64,000 nucleotides of DNA from Lingula anatina (lineage: Eukaryota > Brachiopoda > Lingulata > Lingulida > Lingulidae), in assembly GCF_001039355.2 (NCBI RefSeq), contig NW_019774958.1:619719-683718 (forward strand). Reading direction: 5' to 3'. The position numbers and the translations under genes were made by a program. Below are positions 48,302 to 61,690 of the stretch, in pieces. A model generated the notes under the pieces. The model saw nothing but the letters and a program-made list of their open reading frames with translations, ran no database searches and had not been told where the DNA came from. Each line of letters starts with the position of its first letter. Position 1 is the first letter of the stretch.

Positions 48302-49434
48302 ACCATGACGACTGCTGTATACAAGCAGCGGTCATATTGCAGTAGATGTGTTTTTCACGATTTCACATTGTGACTGTGTCAGAATTTTCCACTCCTGCTG
48401 CAACTGAAGGCATCTGCTTTGATGGAGACAGTGCCAAGTATTTCGTTGACACAAACTAGTGAAGAAGATTATGTGTTTCAACTATTTTGTTTTTAAAAAA
48501 CATCTTACAATTGTACGTTTGTTGTGAACAGATACAACTCTTTTTCATATCCTGTTTAAATAAATGATATTTTTTCCGTTTTCATTTGTGCTCGATTAAG
48601 TATCACAAATAAAAGGAGCTAAATTGGCTGAAACCAGTATCTGTCTATTTTCTATAACACTGCCAGTCTGTTGCATCTAACGGATCTTGACTGTGAAATT
48701 TAGTCACGGTTATATGATTTTACACAGTGATTTATAGAAGAGATGTAATAAATCCCCCAGACAGCGCGTTCCTCTGCACTTGAAAGCCATGATTGTGTTA
48801 ACACAACAGGAGAGGTACTATAAATTGCTTTCAGTTAAAAGCCACCTTAACTTTAAATACTGTAAAGGTTCCAATTAAAATTATTTGTGTTAATACGTAA
48901 ACTTTTATTGCTCACTCTTCTCTGTGTGTAAGTAATCCTATTCTTTTGACAGTAGCGTATTCATTTGAACTACACCCAAGGTTACTGAAATACAAGACCT
49001 AGACGTCTTATCTGTTTCCTTGAATTTATTTTCCACCAAGAGTAAAATCTCTTTTGATTCGGCTGATTCTGCGCATCCCACATCTCGAGGCGGGGGTGTG
49101 ACGTCACAGGGAGCAGAAGATTGATTTCGGCCTTTTGCTCCCAGTATTTGATTGCACTCGGTCGCTGCGAGCTCCGGTTTCGCGGCAGGAACGCTATCTA
49201 GCAAATTAAAGTTTATGTGAGTTTGTCATAATAACTTTACCATAATGTCACTTAGAGAGAACGCAACCCAATCAGTTAGCGAGAGTACGATGAACGGTGC
49301 AAGACATTATTTCAAGTTGCGCAACCGGGATACATTATGCTATGGCTCGGACTAATTTCATAGAAAACAACGTTTTTACTCAAAAAGATATCCAGTCAGT
49401 GGCACTGGGAAAAATTGTCGGACACAGCCGGGAC
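48302..49434. other. Hexosaminidase 3' UTR and sFRP upstream region
   Basis: After the polyadenylation signal at 48559 the spacer is AT-rich until about 49050. The stretch 49050-49210 is GC-richer and contains a full CRE (TGACGTCA, 49099-49106) some 330 bp before the sFRP start codon, making it the best promoter candidate. A short upstream in-frame extension of the sFRP frame starts at 49297. Confidence 0.5.
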
Positions 49435-52400
49435 ATGATGAAGTTGTCTATAATGTTACTGCTCATATCGCACCTTGCCACCTCCTCGATTTATTTCGGC
49501 GAGACGGCCAAGTGTGAGCCGGTGCGTATGCCTATGTGCGCGGACATGCCGTATAACATGACACGGATGCCGAATTTGCTTCACCACAGCACGCAGGAAA
49601 ACGCCATTCTGGCCATTGAACAGTATGAGGAACTCGTGAACGCGAGCTGCAGTGATGCCCTGGTGTTCTTCCTCTGTTCAATGTACGCGCCTATCTGTGC
49701 TGTGGATTTTCAGTCGGAGCCTATACCGCCATGTCGGAGTGTGTGCGAGCGCTCACGCCAAGGCTGTGAGCCACTGATGAACGAATACAACGTCTCGTGG
49801 CCGGAGAGCCTTAACTGTAACAGGCTCCCAATGTACGACAGAGGAGTTTGTATATCTCCGGAGGCTATCGTGTCCACAATGCCGTCAGGTCAGTGTGTTT
49901 TTGTATTGGGTTCAAATGTAGATTTTACCTATTTTCATATATGATTTACTTTATTTCCAGTGGTTCTTATATTTCGTAAATGTGTAGAATTTTTAAATCA
50001 AAATGTACGCCTCAGGTCAGGATCAATATTGCCAGTATTTTTCCATTGGTTTTTGATAGACATAAATTACAGGTGTCTTTCTGTGTTGAATGATTTGCGA
50101 CTGGAAAATGAATGTCGATGTGAAGTTAATTCCCTCTTACTGTTAAACATTCTTTATCTCCGTCCAGCCTACGTTCTTATTATTAGCTTTTGCGTAGGCT
50201 AACGCTTTCACAAACTATCAATTAAAATCGCATAAAAGATATGTATGTTATTCAGACTGTTGTATAGTATTCTTACAATCCCCCTATCCCTTAACTGCGG
50301 TTTTGTCTGCGGCATGTCAATAATTTTAGCAATTTGCTGAGTGAACGTCCCAACTTCTTGATCTTGCTCATAAATCAATTTGTGTGAGTTTTTTTCATGC
50401 TGCTACTGTGTAGATAACAGTCCTAGCGATGACGTGTCGAAAAAAAAAATTCCAATTACTGAACTGTCTGGTTCTGGGAGCTACGGTTAGTCTCACTAAA
50501 GATTTATAGGAACCTTTACTTAACGGTGTCACTGTCTCGGGTTAGACTCTAAATCAGAGTCCAATGTATTGGTAATTATTTGCTTTAGCGGAGCAGATTG
50601 CTCAATTACTGATAAAGTAAACGCTAACATTTTTTACGACGTTGGCTATTTCCAGGCTGATTGAAAAAATCGATGTTTTGCGTGTGTGTGTGAGTGTGTA
50701 TTAACCATAAAGGCAGTACTGTTAGAAATGGAGTATCTAGCTTCATTTTACACGGTTGAGCTCTGACTGAAAACCAAACGCTGACTGAAATCCAAATGCT
50801 TTTCGTTTCTCGATAGATTTGTTTCCGTCTGTTTTATCAAAACTACAGGAGTGTTACATTAGGCTTACCGCGTGTCTGACTCCGAAATCGGATGCAATTT
50901 CCATTTTTTTGTAAAGCAACAGTCACTCTAACTTAGAGGCAACTAACAAAGTATCTCTTTTACAGGGATCAAATGTATACGTGTTCTTTTGATCTCACCG
51001 CGAGCTACATTGTCGCCTCTAGTTCGGCTCCTCTTACCTGTTTCAGGTAACTAATGTACAAATTACAAATAAAGAGTACACTTTTTAAACCTTCCTTAAA
51101 CGTTAGCTAAGAGAATACCTGCTCTATTTTGTAACGCAAAACGCAATTGTCATTTTTTTCCATCGCAACGACAAAGGCAAGAAGTTTGATCTTTATTCCT
51201 ATTGCACTTCAAGGTTAAAAGCATCATTTATCTGTGGCAGCAACAATGAAGTTGAGAGTCCCCTGAGATGTATTCAACTATCACAAATAATAGTGTACCG
51301 GCCACTTAGCCTATACTACCGAGTTAAGACAATCTGTTTAACGGACGTGCACCTCTATAACATCCATTCTTGTAATTAATACCTCATTTGTGTTATATGT
51401 AACCTTAATTTTAGAGACCACGATGAGAGCCGGTTTCTTCATACTCACACATTTATATTTGCGATAAACGTGTTAATGTGGAGATATGAAAATGAAATAG
51501 CTGCCACACATCGGAACCGAAGAAAGACAACAAGGACTAAAGATTCCGAAAACGCGGTAAATTTTATAAAGGGCTGATACCTTGGAGATATCACAAAAGT
51601 GAACAACTATCAGTTAAGTAAACATATGCCTCCTCCGCCACCCCAAAAACAAATGTCAACAAGTAAAGATCTGTCAATAACGTGATGAAAATACACGCAA
51701 CATCGTCAGTGGTTTATAGTAAGAGACTGCAGTTCAGAAAGTCGTACACTTTGTATTCAGCGTTTGCGTTTTGAACGTGAAACAGGACATGTAACAATAG
51801 CATAAAACACGATGATGTAATTTCTGCGTAAAGTTATACCACATTTTAACACTAAATCCAGCTCTCTTTAAATGCCAAGCCGCAACTGAACTGTTGTTTT
51901 TAAGTAATCTTAATAACTTTTACATTACCAAATAGCTGGATGCGAGTCGTTAAAAGCATGCCTTATTTGATTGTTATTCCTATTCAGCGTTCCTCTCTTT
52001 TCTTAATTCCCTAAAACTAAGGAACCTAACAGCAAAAACATGATTGGAAAAAAACCTTTGACTTTTTCTCAAGCGTTAGGTGTTGCTTTTTTATTTTGTT
52101 CGGAAGCCAGTAGTACGTTACTGGGGTCTAGCACTCCTATATAACCCCTTGTGTTGTTCAATTTCTGTCAGGTTTCGCGTAGTATTTAGGAAAATAATTC
52201 ATGTCTTCTGAAATGTTATCTCCAGTGAGAGACATATACTACATGACCCCGCGCGTGATTGTATCGTCGTTACACTGAATCGGTACACAGGTAGGACTCG
52301 TTCTCTTTTTTCGTCAGAGCTTTATGTAAAAAAAAGAGTGAGTTATCGATTACTTATGTTGTCACATTCGTCTGACCGGTCTGTATATGAATGTCACCGA

Positions 52401-54626
52401 GGCAGAGATGGGTGTATAGAAAAGTAAGAAGAGTGTCTCGCCAGGTCGAAAATGTGAGCTCAGCTCTATAAATTGGAGGAGAATAGTGATTGCTTTGAAG
52501 GGTTTAGGTTAATATTCGTAATATTCGGGTTGTTTTGTTTTTTGTTTTTTAGCCTTAAAACTGGCTTTTTGACGGTAATTTTTCTTAAATAAAGTGCAGT
52601 AATCACTGAATTGCATGTAGGCAAAATCTAATCCTACTCAAATCTATAAGAATGGAGGAGGCGAACTCGTTTAACATCATATTTATGTGGCCCAAAGTAC
52701 TTTGTAGTCAATTTTTAATTATAGTAAGACGTCAGCAATAGTATAAGTTTCCAAACAAGTGGTCTGAAATGTCTAAAAACTTTATGTTTCAGTTTGACCC
52801 GGTTAAATTTAGGCGAAACATGATCTGACAGCATTTCCAGTCCTGTTTATAACAAGTTGAATCACGTCTTTCCCACTGGCTGTTGTCGGTACAGTGTCGT
52901 AGAGAAAACATTGTTTAGAGCCAGACAGAAATACATTTTAAAACCACGGGGGCAAAAATGAAAGTTACGCATACTCAGAAGTTTCCACCAAAACAGTGGG
53001 AAAGTCTCACAGACGTAACACCGCTGGAGATCATGTTGTTGCATTGTATTGAATTTGTTTTTAAAAGCGAGACAAAAAATTGAAAAGGTGGAACTTCAAT
53101 TATAAGGACAATGAAAGGGATGTCAGAGAATCTGAGAAAAGAATCTGTAAAGCTCGGAAAATATTGACGAATGTTGTCCGCTTCATCATTGAGTGAAATC
53201 GGCTTTCCCTTTTTAGAGAAAAAAAACGCATCTATAGATGTAGTGCGTAAATGGCGCAGTAAGATGTTATTATGCCTTGGTACAGAATCTGACTGCGTTA
53301 TATATTTCAATAATTTGCAGAGTTCGTATGTTTCAAAATTTTCAAGGCAAAAAATGAAATAGAATGAAATAACGACTTTATACTAAGTGCAATGAAAGCG
53401 ATAGAGCTAGAACTTTTTTTAATTAAATCGACAAAAAAGGCAAAATAGTATACATGATTATGATGATGATGATAATTCTTGAATGTTCATTGAAAAGTCT
53501 GAGAGCACAAAGAGCTGTTTGGGAACAAAACATTGAGATACATTTTATCTTCAAAAGTCGTTTCAAAACCACAATTCACAGACAGAAAATTGAAAAAAGG
53601 TTTAACGATTTGATAGATTACTGGAGTTACTTTGCAATTAATACAAATGCGTAGGTGTTTCGCCCATTCAGTGAGACACACGTTTTTGGCATATTGTGTA
53701 AAGCTTCATCTTTCATCTTAACCTTTCTTGCACTCTGTCATTGGAAGTCGTTACCTCAGCAAAACGAAGTTCACGCCATATAAACATAAAGTGAACTTAT
53801 GATCAAGAATGTTATTAATTTGTTACTTTATAAACAACTTTATTCTGATTATAGAATTCATTATGTATCTGATCTATTCGGTCTATGGCAAAGTGCGAAA
53901 GAATTTTTCTACAGTAAGAATTGCCATTGTTGTAGTTTAGTATTGCAACGAAATCACGAAATAAGGAAGAGAAAGGGGATTGCAGTACTCAACGTATCTT
54001 TTTTCGTTTTTTTTTTTTTTTTTTCAAGCAAAGGTCAGGGAATTGGACATTCACCATTTACATTAAAAGGCCAGACAATAACATGAACTGGTGTTATTGT
54101 CCAATCAGCTGCTGTCAAAAGAAGAAACATTTTTTTCTTTCGACGTGTCGGACATGAACTGAGGCTGATCAAGCTAACAACAGAATAAACAAAGGCAGGA
54201 GCCGCTCATTATCCGCGGACTTTGATCGCACTAATGCAATGACGGGGATCCAGTGCCCACCGACTATTTTTATGAAATTTCCGTCCACAATCATGTGGTA
54301 CAATTTACAGCAACTTCCTGTTGAACCCCGGTCTGAAGTTCTCTCAGTGCAGATTATCTGGTACTGTATCAATCCAGCTCTCTGCCATGGTTGCCATGGT
54401 TGGTTCTCGCTTGCCAAGTGGATGGGGTTCTGAACGAAACTTTGAAAGATTTTTTTGTACAGGGTTTGAATTAAGTTGTAGGTTGCCAGTGCTTTTGTTT
54501 TTACTATCTCTTTCAATCTTTTTCATTTCTGAATTTTGAACATTGAGCTTTATTTTTACGCAATAGAAAACAAGAATACCTGATATAAAAACATATGGTC
54601 AATGGGTGCTAGGGTGCTGTGACATG

Positions 54627-54667
<41 letters not shown>

Positions 54668-54703
54668 GGGGGTATGAGACGCTTACGGCAAAATCTCCTG
54701 ATG

Positions 54704-54737
<34 letters not shown>

Positions 54738-56850
54738 GGGGGTAGTTCCCCTTCGATTCTGTACAAAGCAAGACCAAGGTGGAAACTCGCGGTCCCCACG
54801 AATCCCATAATATTACCATGGGGAAATCACCACTGCCAGAGATCAAGTTTGCACCGTTTTTGCTGTATCTAATTATTCCCTCAATTTCAGACACAGGTAA
54901 GGAGGCAAAAGAGAAGCATCAAGTTAGAAACGCAGGTAAGCTTGACGTTTATCAAAATTTTATGCTATGCTATGTATTTGTATAAAGCCTATCTTTAAGC
55001 AAGCACGAAAACTTACATGTTTTTTAAACAATAGTCATCGTTACATCCAAGCAAAATTAATGGAGAATTACCATTGGATGTGGCTCAAGCCCTGTTCATA
55101 GTCATGCATTCCGCCTTGGCTCAGAAATTCAATTAATTTGATCAGTATGAAACAATCTAGGCACGGGCCGGTGAACCTAATGTGTTTAAGTGTCATTTAA
55201 GGTCAGTTATGTCTGCGGAGTACGGTCCGTACACATGTAAAGCATTATGGCCATATTTTTTATTCCAAATTTTTTATGGTGCACGTCTTTTGACAGGCCT
55301 ACCCAACTACCAGACTCGGCACCGAATGATCCAGAATTCACCGGTAAATCGGACCACACTACCTGTTTTCAAGGTGTGTATCAGATCGCATTACATAGTA
55401 TCAGACGCGACACCGCTCTTGCCTAGTACGCGATGTGATAGTGACGATTCTCAGCGGGGTTGAAAAGCATTGCATCACCACTCAAAATTTGTTAAGGGTA
55501 TGATACTGTGTAATGCGATCCGATACACACCTTGAAAACGGGTAGTGTGGTCAGATCTACCGGTGAATTCTGGATCATTCGGTGCCGAGTCTGGTAGTTG
55601 GGTAGGCCTGTTTGATAGACGTTAGCTTCAAGCACCAAGTCTATTTCACTGTTGTGGTTCGTATATAGTAAACCTACAGTAGCAGGTATCTTTGACGTCA
55701 AAAGTGAAATTTTGGTTTGTGCACGTATTAAATAAAATTTATAGGTTTTACATTTGCAATTTGGAAATGTTTGAAAGTACTCGTCCTTTCCAACGATGAT
55801 GCCGTTTACTTAGCTTGACAGTCGCATAATAAAATTCCTCAATGGAAAACTGACAAGTCTGTTAAATTTATGAGAGAATGGATGGTTTCATCATAGTTTG
55901 TTACCAATATTTTCGATAAGTGGGGCGATTGCTTTCATTTGCTCTCAGCCATTTTCTTTGTTTCAGATTGCAACTGTCCAAAGAAAAGTAAATTAAAGAA
56001 AAAACAGTATCTAAGTAAAAAATACGAATATGGTAAGTCTTTTTTAAAACTTGCTACTGCACTAAATGCCTAAACATGTGGTACAGAGTCTCCCTCCCTC
56101 CCTTCATCTCTTTCTCTTTCTCTCTCTCCACACCATAAACACACTCGTATTGTTTTTTCAACTGGCATTTTGAATGAAAAAATACCATCTTTGGTATATT
56201 ATGATAATTTCCCTTGGCTGACGGTGAATAATCTTCCTTTCCAGTGGTCCACGGTGTATTCAAGGAGCAGAAAGCCATCTATGACCACGCAGTGACTGTG
56301 ATAGATGTGAAAGAAGTTTTGAAAAATGGAGAGGTGGAAATAAAGCCTCAAACTCAAGTCCAGCTGTGGACTAAAGGAATGTGTGTCTGTGCTAAGGTGG
56401 AGGCGAACAAGGAATATCTCTTTCTCGGCCACGAAGATAAAGTGACTAAAAGACTGCTTCTGAATGACGACGCCCTTGTATTGAAATGGAAAAAGAAGGT
56501 GGCGAAAAAATTAAAGGTAAGATTGCCTTAACAGCCTTCTGAATGTTTTTAAGCCTTCGATTATATACTGAAATATCAAAACCCGCACCAATTAATGTTA
56601 AGATGACCTCCATTTGCGTTGGAACTAAGACACTTAGAGGATTGTTTCGTTTTAGTCAATCTTTTCTATGAGACAGTCGGTAATTGGCAATACAAGTTTT
56701 TCATAATTAAAGGTCTGATGGTACCATTGGCTTATTAACGTGGTCTTATTTTAGAGATGGGAAAGCCGGAAAAGACGAAGCCGAGGTCGAGGGAAAAGCA
56801 GAAAAAAGAAGGGAAATTCTGGAAAACGTAGCAGACAAGGAAGCAGGTAA
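49435..56850 (+). CDS. Secreted frizzled-related protein, FRZB/sFRP3-4 type
   Basis: Exons: 49435-49888, 54891-54935, 55967-56032, 56245-56516, 56755-56850 (TAA); 933 nt, 310 aa (human FRZB is 325). The ATG at 49435 is chosen because it begins a signal peptide ([15 protein letters not shown]); the open frame extends 46 codons further up without signal character. The frizzled cysteine-rich domain (from Cys27) is in one exon with all ten cysteines and FRZB-like motifs: [45 protein letters not shown] and [13 protein letters not shown]. The netrin-like domain starts at DCNCPKK and includes [16 protein letters not shown] and KLKRWESR, then a very basic tail. Such proteins bind Wnt ligands outside the cell and modulate signalling. 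The 5.0-kb first intron separates the two domains, and a 45-nt exon encodes the linker. That small exon is the least certain, but it keeps phase. Confidence 0.93.
49889..54890. other. Large first intron of the sFRP gene
   Basis: Five kilobases without a recognised exon. Open frames around 53171-53681 and 54169-54540 are short and show no family resemblance. Two (GT)n tracts lie near the 3' end. Confidence 0.6.
54628..54736. repeat. Two (GT)n microsatellites
   Basis: About 18 GT units at 54628-54664 and 15 at 54706-54736, separated by 41 bp of unique sequence. Confidence 0.95.
55293..55611. mobile_element. Foldback MITE with ~112-bp inverted arms
   Basis: The left arm 55293-55404 matches the reverse complement of 55501-55611 with about seven mismatches; the ends read ACAGGCCTACCCAACTACC. 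A loop of roughly 95 bp separates the arms and has no coding capacity. The RNA would fold into a long hairpin inside the sFRP intron. The superfamily is unknown; no clear target duplication was identified. Confidence 0.75.
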
Positions 56851-58254
56851 AAAGAAATACACGCGTGTTGCGTCCACACACTTTCTTCATGTAGTAATGC
56901 TTCCTAAATTGCAATTGTAAGTACTTTTAACTTTAACTTCACACGCAAAAATATGATTTAAAAGCTGTGAACTTACTCTTTGCTTTATTGTTTTCCAATT
57001 AATATCCTATGCAATATGGTCCGTTACTGGTAGAACTGGGCAATAATTTAATGTGATTGTTTTTTTTTGTAGTTCTAGGAAAGAATAATGTGATACCGTA
57101 TAGTGTGATGAAATAAGTGGAATATTTTGTGGTGCGAAGAGAAACTTGTGGTTGTAATCTTTTGACCCACTGCTACCATTTGGAAGACTGAAAACAACAT
57201 ATATACAAATTCCAGAAGAAATTGTTCTAACGAAATGTTTTCGTTCATAATTCATGCTGGAAAATACCATGCAAGAAGGATGGAATACGTCCACTCCTTT
57301 CTGTCGTATAATGTACGGAAACCTTCGCTGATGAAAACTTTGGTGGCTTTTGTGGCGAATTGCGCTCGTCCTTTCCGCCAAGTTTTTAATCACTGCATAG
57401 GAGAACTAAAAGGTTGCTCTGGTCATTTCTTGTATGATAACCCTTAATCAACTTTGAGACAATTACGTATTAAAGTTTGCTTCAAGTTTTAAAGACTATG
57501 TATAGCTTTGACACTATGTTTCTGCCGTAGTCTATAATTTACTGGTGGGTCCAGGATTTTGCTGAAGGAGGGCACAAGGATAAACCAAAAGTTTGTCTCG
57601 TTTCGTTCTCCTCCTCTGGGTCCGCCAATGCAAGTGTTGTCACGAGTCTACAGTCTAACTGTCATTTTAAAATGACTATTGTTATTGAGACAGATAATAT
57701 ATATATATATATACATATTTAAAAATGTTACTACACCTTATCCCGGGATGTTACAGATCTGTGATGGAACGTTGACAAAAGCAAGTTCACTGAGAGTTCG
57801 ATTGTATCAGCAGTGAATGTGCGGGCAAGATGATATGCGCTTTGAAGATGCTTCAAACGAATCCTTGTGACAAAGATGGCTGAAGACGGATTTACAATAT
57901 TGTTGTGGATATCAAAAAAGGCTTGATTTGGTTTCAAAATGATCGCACAACATTGCCAATCGGTTGTTGTCCACTAAGCTGGGTCGTACTTTTCAAGGAC
58001 CAAATGGATGGGAAAATTTGGTTGCTTTTCATCCTGTAAAATTACATACACAGTGGTTGTATAGGAGAAAGCTACCTACAAGAGAATAGCTGATAATGTA
58101 AAAAAAAACATTGGCTGGAGTGATAAGTGTAAAATATTAAAGTCCTGACAAATGGAATGTTGTCTCTGGGAATGATTTAAGCTTCAATCAAGGTCTAAAT
58201 TTTGGCTGTTTAGGTCTGTCCTGTATCATGTTGCGACAACAATATCCTTGACTC
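56851..58254. other. sFRP 3' UTR and intergenic region
   Basis: Probable 3' UTR with weak polyadenylation candidates (an ATTAAA near 57469). A short (AT)n tract lies near 57695-57712. No exon recognised. Confidence 0.5.
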
Positions 58255-59494
58255 ATTTGGACATTTTTATAAGATAAGAGTTTATTTAGCCAATTATAAA
58301 AATCGGAAATCATTTTCCATTGGAGCAATATACAGAGTAAAATAATAAAATAATAAATAAATAAATAAATTAAGAATTTAGCTTTGAGATCAAATTAAAA
58401 TGCGTCACTGCACTTGGATAAAAGCTGTTTAAAAAGCGTTTACTGCCTTTAAAAGTTAAAAGTCTACTGTTGCTTGGTAAAAAAGTAAAAAGAGAGGATG
58501 CAGGATGGAAAGCGTCTTTCATGGTGTTGACAATTCTTTTCTCCATCCTGTCCTTAAAAATATCATCCAGCTTGGGGAGATCTTGTCCGATAATCCTGCT
58601 TGCAGTTTTTACAACGTTTGCTAATTTCTTCCTTTCCTCCCCAGCTGTTCCGCTATACCATATTATAATTCCGTACGCTAGAATGCTTTCAATTACACAC
58701 CTATAAAAATTGACTAAAATAGGCACACTATCAGTAAAAGTTCTCAATGATCTTAAAAAATACAGTCTTTGCCGTGCCTTCTTTACACTCTTTACGGTGT
58801 TATCTTTCCAATTCAATTTACTGTTAAGGTGTATACCAAGTAGTTTAAATTCCTCTACCCTACTAACTTCATCATTACCAATGGTGAGTGGTACCTTTAC
58901 ATTCTGATTCCTTCTAAAATCCACTATCATTTCTTTGGTTTTAGCTACGTTCAAGATAAGATCATTACTCTCGCACCAGCTTAACAACGACTCAACAGAT
59001 TCTCTATATGTACTCTCGTCATTATCAGTGACTAGCCCCACCAGCGTAGTATCGTCCGCAAATTTCATGAGAAAAGTCCCATCGCTTACACTAGTGCAAT
59101 CGTAAGTAAAAAGGGAGTAAAGACAAGGTGAAAGGACGCATCCCTGTGGTGCACCGGTATTTAAGACTGTTATTTTTGAGCTAAATGAGCCGACTTTAAC
59201 AGATTGTCTTCTATCTAAAAGAAAGTCTAAAATCCAGTCACAAATAAAAACAGGTAGCTTAAGATGGTTTAAAAGTTTCAAATATAGTTTTTTTGGCACA
59301 ATTGTGTTAAAAGCTGAACTGTAGTCAATAAATAAAATCCTTGCATAAGAGTTTTTGTTATCTAAGTGTTGTAGTACAGTGTGTAGGCACAGATTAACTG
59401 CATCTTCAACATTTCGACGAGGCAAAAAAGTCTCCGTCTCAAGTAATAGAAAGTTTGATAGGGTAGTTTCATTAACAGATTTAACATTCATCAT
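58255..59494 (-). mobile_element. 5'-truncated non-LTR retrotransposon (Rex1/CR1-like) with open RT frame
   Basis: The minus-strand frame 59494-58370 (374 codons) is uninterrupted and encodes most of a reverse transcriptase: ARILFIDYSSAFNTI (motif A Asp), GAPQGCVLSPCLYSLF, KFADDTTLVG (catalytic FADD), NDLILNVAKTKEMIVDFRR and a thumb/C-terminal region ending FNLISKLNS. The 3' part has an (AAAT)n-like run and then the sequence GCTCCAATGGAAAATGATTT typical of such 3' UTRs. Endonuclease and the N-terminal RT are absent, so it cannot move by itself. The first ~26 codons (before RRNVEDAV) do not look like RT and may be flanking DNA, placing the true 5' junction near 59416. The intact frame suggests a young insertion. 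Confidence 0.85.
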
Positions 59495-59499
59495 TTAAA

Positions 59500-61372
59500 A
59501 TATATCATTCATATTTTTTTTTGCTGCACACATGGTGTTTACACTAGTATTAAGCTTCTTTGTAAAATGATAGTTGCATCTCCAGTGATAAGTGACGATA
59601 GATTTATGTACAGTATTTTGAGTGAACAAGCATATTTAGTATGCCTTTATTTATTGACAACAACATGACTGAATTACTTGAAGATTAGTTGCAATTGGAA
59701 AAACTTAATTGCATCGGGTTTGCTTTAAGTCTCGTGGGAGTACGTGAAAGATATTTGAAATTTTAAGAATCTGTGCTTCTAATAAAGGAACAATATTTAA
59801 AACAAACTTTGAATAACTTGTCGTATATATTTTTAGGGTCACGTAATGAATTTGTGTTTAACTGTTCTTCAATCAGGATTGTCAAATGGGTTTTCTATGT
59901 ACGATGTATTGCCTACAGTGCAAAGTTCTTGAAAATTGTACTGCAATACACGGATAAAACATATTAATAAATCTAAATCAAGGATTTTCTAAGGCCCATG
60001 TCAGATTATCGTGGTAGGTGATCAAGGTGGTTCTACGACTACACTAGAGGTGATGGGATCAACATTAAACCTTTGATATATAGAAGGGATGGGTGATGAC
60101 GTGGGGCCCGTTTAACGAAAGAACTATAGCCTAAAAAATGGGCTAAACGTTTAGACCGATACTTTTAGTCTACTTTGATCCAAGATAAGTCGGATCAATA
60201 ACCAAATATTGATATGGCTATACTGTTTTACCTTAAACAGAAGCAGACCATATATATATTTGGTTTAAAGGTTTTAGACAAAATTTCGGTTTAAATTTCT
60301 ATTGTGAAATCGACCTCTGAACAGTTTTACATGGGCACACTGAACATTTAACTGAATTTTTTGGGAAGTCCGGCTAGGAAAGCTATAGAAAGACTTACAC
60401 ATAATATTCGTCCTCAAATATTGCTGGCACTTGCCGAAGACGCAACTTAAATTTTCCTTTGAAGCAGCGGGGGAACATTTCTTCCTAGCAGCTTCAGATA
60501 AATGCTCAATCAGGCACTGTTTATTTTATTTCAACTGAAACTTGGACAGCGGTAAATGTACGCTTACGAAAAAAATGTCTCGGTTTACGAAACTTAATGG
60601 ATTGCTTTTTTCTTTCAAACCTTTCTACCCCTTTTAATCTCATAAAGAGAGCTTGGAACAAATTTCCAAACGTTGACAATTACACCAATTTGTCTTCATC
60701 CTGGCGACACCGATGTCTATGTTTATATGTTACGTCAACGAGCTCTTTGTGCGTCTTAATTGAAACCCTGTCGTTCCAGTCTGCTTTATGAATAATCCAT
60801 TTGTATATTTGTGCTAAAACACGATATATCAAGTAACAATTGGGCGTTCAATCGCGGTGAGATATCCTTAATGGAATGAACATTAAAAGGATAGTAACGG
60901 AAACTTCTATTACATCATTTCAAAAAAACATACCGACAAAAAATATGTCCCAACGTTGTGGAAGTCAGCCAGCTTTTAACGTAGATTCATCAGTGCCTGC
61001 GGTTTGGGTGGTAGTCTTCATACTTCGTAACGAGGGCGGTATCCAACAAGTTAAACAAGAAGCCTGCTGGGACCGTCAGGCGTCATGTAGCACATTGTCG
61101 TCTGCTGTTTATTTCAAAAGTTATTTTATCGTTTGAAGTTGCCAGTTCCCTCTGATGTAATACCATTGACTTCAATTAAGAACAATTCTGTCGTTGACTC
61201 ATCAAAACCCGTTGTTTTTTAATCAGGCGATGGCTTTAAACACAAGTGACTTTCTCTAAGGTTGGTTCGACAGTGAAGTTAGTGGTATAATTCGAAAACG
61301 GTGTTCTAGCTGGCGAAAGGATCAGCTGTGCAATTTGCCGTTATTCCAGTTCAATGATTTATATAAATTAAA
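59500..61372. other. Intergenic, nothing recognised
   Basis: AT-rich spacer with only short unsupported open frames. It lies between the LINE and a dispersed repeat copy. Confidence 0.5.
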
Positions 61373-61690
61373 GGGATAATAACTCTTCGTTTCGGCCAAA
61401 AAATGAATTTTCCTGGAGTAAACAACAATTTTCCCATACTTACCAATGGTTAATGAATCCATTTTTACATTCAAAGTTAGTCCCTGGTTTTTTTCTAAAA
61501 AGTTTGTTTTAACACAGTATAGCCATCAATGGAGGTCACGTGGTCTAAAGACGAGCTCAGATATCAGAATAATAGCTATAACTGCCGTTTTTGTGGTAAA
61601 ACAGAATATATTATATTTCTATGAGTTATTCACAATGTTTTTATTGTGAAATATAGATCTCATACGAAGAGTTATTATCACTTTAACTTT
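61373..61690. repeat. Dispersed repeat, uninterrupted copy
   Basis: Diverged relative of the repeat at 17772-18215, colinear with both arms but lacking the 134-bp block found there. It establishes that the block in the GRHL intron is an insertion. No coding capacity was found. Confidence 0.7.

Noticed and set aside
49297-49434. 46-codon N-terminal extension of the sFRP frame
   Set aside because: A clear signal peptide begins at the ATG at 49435; an extension would bury it. Retained only as an open upstream stretch.
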